The position numbers and the translations under genes are program-made. Below the pieces are notes generated by a model. The model saw only the letters and a program-made list of their open reading frames with translations, did no database searches and had not been told where the DNA came from. This document shows positions 24,912-35,767 of a stretch of 64,000 nt of DNA, piece after piece; position 1 is the first letter of the stretch; each line of letters starts with the position of its first letter. Source of the DNA: Bimuria novae-zelandiae CBS 107.79 (lineage: Eukaryota > Ascomycota > Dothideomycetes > Pleosporales > Didymosphaeriaceae); NCBI GenBank assembly GCA_010015655.1, contig ML976666.1:741387-805386 (forward strand). The letters run 5' to 3'.

Positions 24912-25386
24912 TAGGCGGTGACGTTTCGAGGAAATGTCTGCAATTTGGAGAAAGGTCGAGCTGCAAGTTCGCGAGCCTCGGCCGCTAGTCCCTTTGGGTA
25001 AGTACAGCCCACTTCGGAGGAAAGCGCGTTTAGTCCCTTTCGGAAGCCTCACATCAGGCAACGGGAATGAATCGCACTGGATTCATTTATGTAGTGTGAT
25101 GAGGGTCGCGGGAAGATAATTCCGGCTTGGCTCATTTTATCTTTCCAGTCCAAAGTCACCTATTTACTCTACCATTATTGGACTCTAGTGCAAGGCACCA
25201 CCTGATACAATGCTCCAGGCTACCGAAACATCAATCGTCAACATATTATAAACTACATAGTAATCTAACGAAACACCAACTGCGCGCTCACCAATTGTAA
25301 CAATATACAGCTTTCCAAGAAGTAGAAAGCCACAAGAAAGTTGACCTAGTTCCTTCATCTCTTGACCTGTACTTGGAGGTACTCCA
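24912..25386. other. intergenic spacer
   Basis: Presumed promoter and 5' UTR of the PPR gene plus the 3' UTR of the convergently spaced phospholipid gene. No element or gene seen. Confidence 0.5.
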
Positions 25387-27067
25387 TTATCTATACACGA
25401 TTAGTCTGCGATCACAATCCAAGCTTTGGTGAAGATGACAAACCTGGGATGGCAGTAGATTCCTGTCAACTAGGTTCTTTCCCAAAATCCGCACAACCTC
25501 GACCTGCTCCTCGGGTGTGAGGCCGGTGATAGCCGCCTCTAAGACGCTGCCAACGGTCGCGTGGTTGACGGCGATGAAGCTAGAGTAGTAAAAGAAGGTA
25601 ATAGTACCCATGACGAACTGGCAGTCCATGCGATCCGTCATACCGCCATGTCCCGGGATGCTGTCGCCAAAATCCTTGATCTTGAAGGTTCGCTTGAGGC
25701 CAGATGCAAAAAAGCCACCAAATGGCGCTATCCAGGAAGCGAACGTGGCCAGAACGAGAGTGTGGAAGTAGATGGGCTTGAAGGTGTACGTGTTGGGGAT
25801 TGGGAGACCTGATGGGAGGAACGGAACGACGTAGGTCGTCGGCGTGAAGACTGGGTTTGGCGTACATTCCAAGCCCGACAAGACGTTTGCGCCGAGGTCC
25901 TAGGTACTTTTAGCTGGGAAACGAGCCTAACGACAAGTGACATACGTTGACTGGGCAAATGAAGTACTTGGACCGGACCATTAGGTGTGTCATAACAAGA
26001 CCCAGTAGCAGGGTAAAGAACCAGGCTCCCAAAAAGCCTTCCCATGTCTTCTTAGGAGAAATCTTGATCAGAGGTGTGCGACCGAAAGTGACACCGCAGA
26101 GGTAGGCGAAGATGTCGTTGGTAACGACTAGGGCGACGGGCAAGAAGAACCAGATGAAGCCTTCAAAGACGTTGTTGATGACGAAATGCGATTGGCCAAC
26201 GATTAGGAAAAGGGCCATGTGGATCCAAGCAAACTGACTGAATTGGAACTTGTAGTGGCCTTTCTGCAGGGAAGACACGAAGAAGATGAAGCCTAAACAG
26301 TCAGCGATGGTACAGGTAGTAGCATGGAGTTGTACTTGCCGAAAATGTACAGCATGAAGGAGATGAACCTGTGGTGGGTCGCCAGTGGGAGTAGGATGCG
26401 GTCGACGAGGAGGATGTGCTTGAAGTAGTAGATGACACTTTCACCATAGAGGAAGTACATGGTGGTTCCCAAGAAATACCAGTTGAGCGACTTTGTGAAT
26501 CGCAGGCTCCTCGCCTTGCTGGGCACAGCATGTATGGCGATGACCTCCTTGAAGGAGATGATTTGGACGGCGGTGATGGTGATGATGATGTAGAGGTGGC
26601 CGGCGAACAGGGCCCAGAAGAAGCCCCCCAGCATGACAAAGGTCCATATTGTGCGCGTGTAGAAGTTCTGTAGCTTCTTCTCGTAGTCGGACTGCGGCGG
26701 GGGCGCGGGCTGGGTCGTGGTCAGCGGGGTGAGGAGTGAGGGGTGGAGGGGGTTTCGTGTATGAGCTTGGAGGGACTAGGTATGTCTCTACTGGGACTCA
26801 TTCCGTCACACTTCGAGATGTGACCTGAAGCTGAATGCCCAAGTAAAGTTCCGTCTAGCAACCGCACACCCGCGGAACACAGCGGATGGGAAGGGGGCTT
26901 ACGGTCTCGTCGCTCTTGCTGCCTGCATGGCCGTTTCTTGTCGGGCTGCTCGGCTCAGAGTGCGCCGTCTCGCTGTGTTCGGACACGCTCATCGAAGGCC
27001 GGCGTGCCTTGTTATTCGGGTTGCTGCCTCGATGTTGAAACTTGACGTCTTTGCGCGGTTTCGCCAT
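25387..27067 (-). CDS. CDS1: phosphatidate cytidylyltransferase (CDP-diacylglycerol synthase)
   Basis: Makes CDP-diacylglycerol from phosphatidic acid and CTP in the ER membrane, feeding PI, PS and cardiolipin synthesis. Exons are 27067-26903, 26775-26340, 26292-25946 and 25899-25387, giving about 486 aa (yeast Cds1 is 457). The Ser-rich cytosolic N-terminus leads into many membrane helices. The CDS signature region is present: SPKKTWEGFLGAWFFTLL, then LKRTFKIKDFGDSIPGHGGMTDRMDCQ with the conserved K-D-F-x-D..P-G-H-G-G-x-D-R-D-like residues. Intron 2 uses a GC donor (G|GCAAGT at 26339) because only that keeps FGFIFFV in frame. The first intron's acceptor (TAG at 26776) and the last few codons, where a 40-nt intron near 25430 is possible, are less certain. 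Confidence 0.9.
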
Positions 27068-27662
27068 GATGTGTGTGTGCGATGCGCGCGTCGATGCGCG
27101 CGAGGGACTGGCGGGGAAGCTGTGGCAGCGAAGCAGGCTGTATAACGGCTCGCCGTGTGAGTGTTCGCTGTGGGCTGTGGCTTGTCCCTAGCGGAGGGGT
27201 TGTATTTTGGTAGTGGACGGGCAGGCTTTGCTGCTGCTGAGTGTGTGTAGGCGCCCCGGCCCAGACGTCATCTCCTCCGCCGAACTTTGCCCTGAACTGC
27301 AAATGCGCTAGTAGCACTCGCATGCAAATCCCTGCTCGAGCTACTCCACCACTACTGTGGTATCCGGCGAAAGTAGTGTCAGTGGGGCTGTGGCGTTGCG
27401 TCTTGAAACATAGACATATGGCTGGATAGGAGTGTGAGAGCCAATCAATTCTGCTTATTCATAAGTAGCAACCAATAGGTACCCTTTTATACGTACAGTC
27501 ACACGCACAGACCTTCGTCTCCACCGACACTACTTTCGCCGGATACCACAGTAATCACTAAAGACGGACGCGATACGCGATACGCGACACTCGACGCGAC
27601 GACGCAATTGGGATGTTGGAGGCGAGGCAGGTCACAAGAGCATTTTGGCATGGGCCGCAAAC
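27068..27662. promoter_or_regulatory. divergent promoter between CDS1 and the ATRIP-like gene
   Basis: A 595-bp gap between two divergent start codons. It contains a perfect 28-bp inverted repeat (see separate entry). A possible TATA-like ACCCTTTTATACG lies near 27481-27493. No ORF here is convincing. Confidence 0.5.
27353..27553. repeat. 28-bp inverted repeat, arms 145 bp apart
   Basis: Left arm 27353-27380 (TACTGTGGTATCCGGCGAAA..) and right arm 27526-27553 are exact reverse complements. With one mismatch they extend to 33 bp (27353-27385 with 27521-27553). It is too long and too exact to be chance in a divergent promoter. It could be a footprint of a small inverted-repeat element or a paired regulatory site. 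Confidence 0.85.
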
Positions 27663-29949
27663 ATGGACGATGACGAGTTCGACTTCTCCGACGCAGACCT
27701 CGACGACCTGCCGGCCAACACGTTGGACCAGCTCGAGACGAGGGCTTTCCGCGCGACGCAGCAGCAAGTACAGATTCAAGGTCACGAGGCGGTAGTAGAC
27801 GAGGAGGATTTCTCCTACTTCGGCTTTGACGACGGCGACGAGGACGAGGTGGTGAACCTGGACGACACGCGCGGGGCATCCCACTTTGCAGACCACGCCG
27901 GGAACCATGGAGTCACTGGACCGCACAACGAGTATCGTGCCGCTCAGGCCGCTCCGCAGGGGAACGGTCGGAGCGTACAATACGATGGCGCCATGGAGGT
28001 TGACCAGGCGCCGCAGCAGTCGCAGGTCGACGTAGGCAGGCTGCTCGAGCGCATCAAGAAGGTAGGAAAGCACCATGGACAGTGTCAATACTCGTGGCTA
28101 ACGGCTGCAGCTAGAGCAAGAAAAACGACGGCTGAACCTCAATCTCCAAACAGCTTCCGCAGAGGTGATCAAGAAAACGGGCGAGGTCGACAACCTCCGG
28201 CGCCGCACCGAACATGCCACCCGTCAGGCCGAGCAGCGCCTTGCACAGCAGGAGCAGGAGCACAGGGACTCGGCGGGCAAGATTGCGGCCGAGAGGGATG
28301 CGCTGCTGCGGCAGCTGGAGCAGGCCAAGACGAACAGCGCCTTCGACGAACACAACCGTCATGAGGAGCAGATGCGGAGGCCGCGGCGGGCTGTTCCAGC
28401 TCGACCGAAGCCTCAAGCGCCCGCTTTAGCGAGCCCGGCAGGCACCCCGAAGAAAGGACAGAAGAACCTGCCGCTTGGCGATGGCTTCGACGATGACGAC
28501 GTCATCATGGCATCGCCGAGCAGGAGGCGGGAGAAGTCCAAGGCGGCTACTCCAAAGCAGGCAAACAAAAGGAAGAGACAGGTCACCAACGACAGCCCGG
28601 TGCAGATACTGGAACTGAGCGAGCCCCGGGACAAGGCGAGAGCACCAGACCCACCATCCTTCACCGAGACAAAACTCAACATCGCCCTTTTGCGCAACCT
28701 GTGGAAGGACGACCGCCGGTTCAATTTGCTTCACCGCTTACTTTCACACCACTGCTCCATAGGCGATGACCGGATTCTGGAAGCGCTGACACAATATTCC
28801 TTCCCGTCTGATCCACAGAAGAAGTTGTCGTCTCTCGTGTACGATGGATTATCAACTTCCGTTCCCTCTACAATTGCACGCGAGCTTGCGATAAACATCT
28901 CTCACATATTTGTCAACATCTGGAATCGATGTTTGAACGAGAAATACTACGCACCGCTGTATCTCATTCTCGATGCGCTCCAATTCGTCCTAGCCTGTGA
29001 GCCAGCAGCAACAGCCATCGCAGTAATGGAGGAAGTCATACCACTCATAGTGGAGTCCATCAAACTAGTGGCCATACCCGTTTACGAAGCTCGGAATCGC
29101 AACGAAAAGAAGACAGCCTATCTGCTTTCCTCCCAGTACCAGACCATCGTAGACGAAATCGACGTGCAAACCTGCCTCGAGCTCCTCTACCAGATAGCCA
29201 CCTGCTGCGTCTCATCGCCTTCCACGGAGCCGCTGACCCTCTTCTGGCGCAATATGCCCCTCGACTTCGTCCTACTGACATTGTTGAAAGAACAGCATAT
29301 ACCCGACGTGCTCCTCATGCTGCGCGTGCTCTCCACATCCACGCTCCCCACCTCCCTCGGCCCAATCATCTCCGCCGACTCCGACACCCAAAAAGGCGGT
29401 GAAAGCAATCTAATCTCGCGCCTCACCAACCTCTTCTCCGAGACCCTCGCGCCCATCTCCGACCCGAAGTCGCCCTCCCCCATCGCTATCCCCGAAGCGC
29501 AGATCTGGCGCTTGCGCCTCAAAGTCCTAGACGTCCTGACCCAGTTTTCAATTCCAGAATACGGTTCCACCGTACTCGTCACGCACGCCCTCTGTATCGG
29601 CCGCCTCATAAAATATCTCAACCACGCTGTATCGGCTCTGTATTCTCGGCCTCTGTCCCCGACCCAGGATTTGAAAATCGAGACGGTGAACAAGACGATG
29701 AAGCTGCTCAACCACCTCACCGCCTCGAATCCAGGCTTTAACATCAAGTCCAAACTCAATGAGACGTTGGGTGGACTGCATGCGTACTACGTCAGTCTTA
29801 CACGGCTAGCTTTCTCGGAAGGGTTGGTTCTGGAAGCAGGCATTGAGCAGGAGGTCATGGACATGGCGCATGATATTTTGGACGACGGGCTTAGTCCGGA
29901 AGAAGGCGACGCGTTGGCTGAAGTTTTTCCTAGTGGGAACAGCGTGTGA
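27663..29949 (+). CDS. uvsD: DNA-damage checkpoint protein, ATRIP / UvsD / Rad26 family
   Basis: Regulatory partner of the ATR-type kinase (UvsB/Rad3), which brings it to RPA-coated single-stranded DNA. Exons 27663-28061 and 28111-29949 are joined by a 49-nt intron (GTAGGA..GCAG) inside the coiled coil, giving LLERIKK|LEQEKRRLNL. About 745 aa. The acidic N-terminus MDDDEFDFSDADLDDLP is the RPA-binding recruitment motif of this family. A coiled coil spans about residues 127-215, then comes a basic, Ser/Pro-rich linker with KRKRQ, then a long helical repeat domain to the C-terminus (Rad26-like). An ATG 18 nt upstream (MAWAAN) is possible, but the acidic start is the family-like one. Divergent from CDS1. 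Confidence 0.8.
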
Positions 29950-30132
29950 CGAGGCATCGTGTTTTTGTGCGTGGTTGCTGAAGGCGTTTGTTTGATTGGC
30001 GTCCAATGGTTTTGACATTGCACATACGCTGGATATGCATTGGGCGGTACGGCGTTCCATCCGGTTCTGAATACGTCAATTAGCATCCCGATTTACCCAC
30101 ATCAAGCTTAACCCGTGGCATGCAAATATATC

Positions 30133-31763
30133 TCAAGCTTTCTCAACCGGCATGTCTACGTTCCCAAGCGTGCAGCGTATCTCCGGCTTGATCACGAGAA
30201 CCGTCTTCCCGAGCAACTGTTCGGTGATGACTTCCACCCCCAGGACATGGTTCTTGAAGTGAATTTCTTCATACTCCCGCCGCGGGCCGTTCGCGATCAA
30301 ACCCGCAAGCCAGTCGTCCACGTCTGCATCATTGTCTGCAGGCGGCCTGTGGAAAACATGCACATGCCCCTTTCCATCCGGCCACATGCCGAACGTCACG
30401 CCAAAAGCGAACAAGCTCGCGTGAAGGCCGTCATACACGTTAACCAGCAGCACGCCGCGTCTCTGCTCCACGCCCATGTCACGAAATTGCATGATATTAG
30501 ACGCGTAATTCCACCGCTCACGCGGCACCGCAACGACGTAGTCCTCGACCTAGTTCGTGCCGTGCATGTACGCGCCGCTGAGCATGAAGTGGCGCGGTTT
30601 GTCGTCCGCAGGCGGCACCCCAGGCACCATGGTCAGGTAGACCGCCTGCCAGGCAGTGCCGTCGAGGGTTGTGAGGGGGATCTTCTCGACGGCGCGGTCC
30701 GTGTCGCGGACGTACAGGCCGCCCTAGATGATTTCGCCGCGCTGCGCGTTGGGATTCGTCGAGGCGTCGATCTGCAGAGCGATCGCGATGCAGCCGAAGA
30801 AGTCGTCCTCTTCGTGGCAGGCGAGGATGCCCGCGGTGTAGGTGCCGTGGGGCTTGGCCACTAGGCACAGCGAGATGTAGAGGCCTTTGTTGGTTATTTG
30901 GAAGGGGCGCTCGAAGATGGGGATGCGGGCGATGGAGCGGCAGGAGCGGAATTGCAAAGGGTGGACGGCGAAGGCGCCGCTCCAGAGCCCTAGGTTGTTG
31001 GGGACGCGCCAGGGGGCGAGCGGCTGCGTGGGAACGGCGATGTCTGGAAGCACCGGTAAGGTTGGGTGATGTGGGAGGTTGAACTTCAGGGCGACCAGGC
31101 GAGGATGGATTGGTCGGTTGAGTCGCGCAGGATTTCGATTTGCAGCCGTGCGAAGGCTTTCTTGGTGCCTTCGCCGTAGATAAGCGGCATGTGGATGTCG
31201 AAGAGGCCGAGTAGGCAGTATGCGATGTCTTCAGGGCGAGTGGTTTTGCGGTGGGCGGTCCAGGCCATTCGGCGCGCAACAGACTTCTCTGAGAGGAGGG
31301 AGTGAATGCTTGTTCGGGCCGTCGCTCTCGGGGTCGTCAAGATTTCACTGTTGATGGACGTAATGTCTGCAATGCAGGTCCCGAGCGCCGTCCGCGTGCC
31401 CATTGGTTTCCACAAGCTGTCGTAGAAGTGAACTTCGTTCGGCGCGATTAGCTCCTGCAGTGTCCAGCCTCTCGTGAACCAACGGCTCCACCTTAGAAGG
31501 TCTTCGATTGTATCATCACAGGCAGATTCAGAGCCAAGTGTAGCGTCATCGAGGTAAGCACAACACGCCGCAGCCTTTTGGTACCAGCGGAACATGGAGT
31601 TGATAGCTTCGGTGAGCTCAGCGCTACTGCTTTTGTCGATACAAACGCAACCCATACTTGCGACAACATCGACTTTGTTCAACTGCTTACGCGACCTGTA
31701 ATTTTCACTGCTTAGCTTATTTTTCAGATCGTGTATGATCCCTTCGTCCAATATTTGGAACAA
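30133..31763 (-). pseudogene. HET-domain (heterokaryon incompatibility) gene, broken
   Basis: The middle of a HET domain is clear: CIDKSSSAELTEAINSMFRW, YLDD, RWFTRGWTLQELIAP, and then AYCLLGLFDIHMPLIYGEG and AFARLQIEILRDSTDQSILAW. The family C-terminal part follows (LARIPIFERPFQITNKGLYI-like). It is dead: the reading frame changes near 31086, and in-frame TAG codons occur in the C-terminal part at about 30724 and 30553 (EII-stop-GGLYV and HGTN-stop-VEDY), both consistent with C-to-T change of a CAG. The N-terminal ILSHTW..EV block normally found at the start is missing upstream of about 31763. The break lies beside the recombinase gene at 31985. HET proteins control non-self recognition and cell death. 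Confidence 0.85.
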
Positions 31764-31984
31764 CCTATTTCTAGAAACTTTGGTGGAGGCACATCCCTGT
31801 CGTCAGACCGCTCAGGCTCGGGGGTCCCAAAATGACCCCCCCCCCCCCCCTTCTTCTCACTCATGTGAGAGAAGTAAAAATAACTTGCTAGCTATGGATG
31901 AGCTTACTTGCAGCTATAAAATGACTGCCTTCCCACTCAACTAGTCCTTGGTGTTCTTGGTACTCCTCTCAAACTGTCACAGCT
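31764..31984. promoter_or_regulatory. junction segment with poly-C tract and TATA box
   Basis: 221 bp between the truncated HET gene and the recombinase. A run of 15 C at 31836-31850 and a TATAAAA at 31915-31921, about 65 bp before the recombinase ATG, are visible. If the recombinase marks a mobile element, its left terminus must lie here. Confidence 0.5.
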
Positions 31985-34900
31985 ATGGGCGCCTACCTTG
32001 AAAGCCTCGTTTCTTCAGAACGACTGTCTAATGCTAGACGCCCTGAATCACAGTCTAATGAAAGGTTGATAGAAGAGAGTCTTGCGAAAGTTCAAAAATA
32101 CTTGGCCACTCCAGTCGACGAAGATATTCTTGTCGAAGATGAGAGTAAAGCCCATCGTCAATGGCTTATGAGAACTTGGAATGAGTGAGCTAAACCATAC
32201 TCTAGGAAGCTATTGGAGACTAATACAACGTTTAAGGTTCTTTAATGCACGCAAAATGAACCCGAATATAATTTGGCAGGGGCTTTGCCTTGGAGATCCT
32301 GTCGCGGTGAGCAGAGCGCTGAGAGGACAGTACGCAGTGGAAAAGATTGCAGGATTGAACTGAGGTTGTACTATCTAGGAGCTACAGAAGGTATAGGTAC
32401 GCAAGCGTAAACAACGCTAGTCCTAGACAGAAAGAAGGTAAGTCGCAACCATGTCAAGGTAGGAGCAACTATCTTGTAGAGTAAGAGCCATAAACCGTGA
32501 CAGATCCCGTAGCCATTGCATGGAGCAAGGCCTACCTATCGGATCGTGTCGAAAGATCCGTAAGAAGAGTCATGGTTCTTGGGCCAGAAGAGTATGAAGA
32601 AAAGAGAATGCTTAACAGCGCGAGCACAGTCCTTGCCGCATGGCGTGCCTTGATCAAAGAAGCCGACCTTACGGTTTTAAGGGACAAGAGGCGTGAAGAG
32701 CCGATTTCAGGCGATAAATGGAGGCTTCGATTTCATAACTACAACGCCAAACCACCTTCTTCATCAATTAGTGTTTTTGAAATCTCTAAAGTAAGTACTA
32801 CACGCTGACAAATATCGAGATCCTCATTGCTTAACTTCTTGAAAGTGGATTTGGTCTGACCTGGCGGCGGAACATGGCCTCTCAAAGGAAATCACATTTG
32901 AGAAGCTGGAAGCAACAGCGGAAGATACTATCATCCTTCTTCGAACTCTCTGGGAGCGTGCAGCCAAATTAGGAATCGATATGGAAGAGCGGATTGCGTT
33001 TCACGCCAATGTTCTCCTCTCAGCGATGGGTGGCTTCCGGCCTGGTACTCTCGGAAATGTTCGCTACAGAGATGTTCTACTCTCTGTGATGCGAGATCCA
33101 GCAGATACCAAGAGGCTGAAGCATACATCAACTATCACAATCCCGAGGAACAAGCTTAAGAATTCGCTTCGTGTCAAGAGTAAATGGTAAGTTGAAATGT
33201 TTCTGCTTGGGATCAAGGCTCATTCGATTTGGTCTAGTCTTAAGTTTTCTGCTTTCTTCGTACCATTTCCGCTTGTATGCCTCAGTCGTCTCATTGTTGC
33301 GCGCGCTATAAAAGATGATGCATTTGAGGCTGGCTACACAAATGCGGACGAGTTCTTGAATATGCCAGCGCTCGGCGATGTCGACTATATTGAGTTGCCA
33401 TGGAAAGAGAAGAAACTAGACGACTTCATTTTCCAGCTCTCGTATCGAAGATTCAATGAGATATGGCACAAAGTATGCATCGCGGCCGGCTTTCGAGAAG
33501 TGCCCCGTCTCTATTCGCTTCGAGTTGGTGCAGGTGCAAGGTTGGATAAAAATCGTAAGTTGCTAGCGTCATTTACCATTCATGTATCTATTTGACTAAC
33601 TTATATCTTAGCTCTTTTCTCTTCTGCTCTTCGCAATTGGATTATGAGCCACACGAATACGATGTTTGAAGCTCAATATCAGACATCACGGCTTCGAGAG
33701 GACCTTTTACAAGCTGCTTTTGGTCAACAAACTGGGTGCGATAACACTCATCTCTTCGCATTCCTTCGAAACATGTCCCTTTCTCGAGACAAAGATGCTC
33801 CTATAGACCTAAACCCGGATGACTGGCTTCAATTCCACCAACGTAGAGATGTGACTAAGCTGCAGGATGCTCTACGCACCTTTCAAGCGTCCAAAGATCA
33901 GGCTACCAAAGATCACGCCTTCTACGACAACGACAACAACAACGACAAAAAAAAGGAGTTGGGTGCTTTGACAGAGCTCCTCAGATTACTGCGCTCAAGA
34001 CTTCGAGCTCTACGTTATGCATGGGGCAAGTTGAAGTTGGCAGATATACGACAGCAATACTTCAAAGAAGCAGACCGGGCTCGAGCATTAGGAAAAGAAC
34101 CACCACGGGTCGAGAGAATCGTTTCCAACATAACCGCCGGAACACGTGCGCTTAAAAGCAATTCCCAAACAGCAGATCAAATCTTCCAGCACTTTGTCCG
34201 CAAATGGAACATTTCGCAGGATGACGAAGATCCAGGTCGATATATAGATCTTCTTATCGCGTACAGCAGAGGATGTTCGAAAGCAGAGCTTGATCTCTGG
34301 GAGGATGAGTACGAGAGTCAGGAGGAGTACAACGAAGACAACGAGGATGAAGACGATGACGACGACGACGACTACGATAATGATGAATGTGATGACCACG
34401 AACGCAGCGAAAGCAATGATAGCGAGAATACAGCATATAAAGAGATGGAGGAGAACTGGAAATGCGTTATCTGTGACCTCAACTTCAGCAGCCGCAAAAC
34501 TCTCACGAGTCATTTTGAAAGACATAAGAGAGCACAATACTTCAACATCAAGAAGCCACGTCGGTGCCCAGCCTGTCGGAAGGACAAGACGAAGAAAAAG
34601 AACTGTTTTGTCGAATCAGGCCTGCTTGCTTGGTTCAATCATCTCGAAAGATTTCATGGTCCATACTCTCTTCCTTATACTCCGTCAGATTTGAAGGATC
34701 CAGCGAGGTATCCATGTCCTTTCTCGGTTTGTACAAGCAAGGGAAAGGACAAGCTCTTCAATGCTCGTGGTCTCAACGTCCACATTACCAAAGCTCACAA
34801 AGCTGAAATGGATGAAAAAACGAAGGATAGGTTCAAGACAACAGTTCGATGCCATCAATGTTGTTCTTGTCAACGATGCATCTTCCAAGGAGTCGGACAG

Positions 34901-35767
34901 AAAGTCTCAGTGGAAAGTGTCGCCAAGTGGAAAACCCATTTCGACATATTTCATGCTGATGAGAAGCGAATTGTATATGAGTGCTTTATCTGTCAAGATA
35001 CAATTCGCACCGCTCAAGGCCTCAAGTCGCATTTCTCGAACTTACACGAAAGAAGAGAAGGATATTTTGCAAAATCATTCTCATGCCCGGAGTGCATCCG
35101 CACTGGAAACGTTGATCTACCGACGATTACCGGAAGAAAGGCCTGGCAAGAACATATCGATCAGTGCCATGATGGAGCGGCCAAGGAACACAAGCCAGAA
35201 GAACTTGTCGAGTCATTAGACACAATTTCACATTATCCCTGCTTAGTCTGTGGGCGTTGCTACCATGGGCGCTCTTACCTGCAAGAGCATCTTAAACTCT
35301 CCCACGAGGGGCTCATCAAGAAGACTTCTTTGCAATGTCCTCAATGCATACGCCAATTCAACAACATAAATGCCTGGATTCATCACACTATTCGCGAGCA
35401 TCAGATATGCGAAAGCATGAGACGTTGCACCGTTGGTAGTCACACTAACGCAACTGTTATGATCACCCGTCCAACGGATGGAACAGAAACCACGGACGAA
35501 ATCAACTTGGATGAGATAGCAGTGCTGCAACAAGACCAGCTGGATGAAAGTGCACGCAGTTTCGAAGAGTTTAGAAAGCAGCCCAAAAGAAAGAGAAATC
35601 TGCTAGGTGATACGTTACTGAGCGGTGAGAACGAGCTTATTCCTAACCAACGACTCCGATACACCATTCCTGAGTCCAATACAGGATCTTACCATGTCCA
35701 GGACAATATCCCTATAGATCCTGATCTGATGAAATGGAGCACATCAGTCACCATGGAATGTATGTAA
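31985..35767 (+). CDS. DUF3435/FluG-like tyrosine recombinase with C2H2 fingers (Starship-captain superfamily)
   Basis: Putative site-specific recombinase. Well-supported exons are 32504-32790, 32846-33186, 33286-33554 and 33612-35767, with consensus introns of 55, 99 and 57 nt; an intron 32438-32503 also fits. Family blocks are KWIWSDLAAEHGLSKEITFE, LLRTLWERAA, GGFRPGTLGNVRYRD (first catalytic Arg region), the IVARAIKDDAFEAG block, YSLRVGAGARLD (second Arg region), and MSHTNTMFEAQYQ with the presumed catalytic Tyr. After an acidic Asp/Glu run (about 34300-34400) come about eight C2H2 modules (34460-35405). The N-terminal part (31985-32437) does not assemble cleanly: the frame shifts near 32180 and has stops near 32360. 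The gene is therefore either mis-modelled or damaged at its start. Call is firm for family, moderate for activity. Confidence 0.75.

Noticed and set aside
30115..30864. 249-codon plus-strand ORF
   Set aside because: Antisense to the HET pseudogene C-terminal part; the HET frame has family motifs and this one has none.
30518..31279. 253-codon minus-strand ORF rich in Arg/Pro
   Set aside because: Out of frame with the HET homology; low-complexity composition of a shadow frame.
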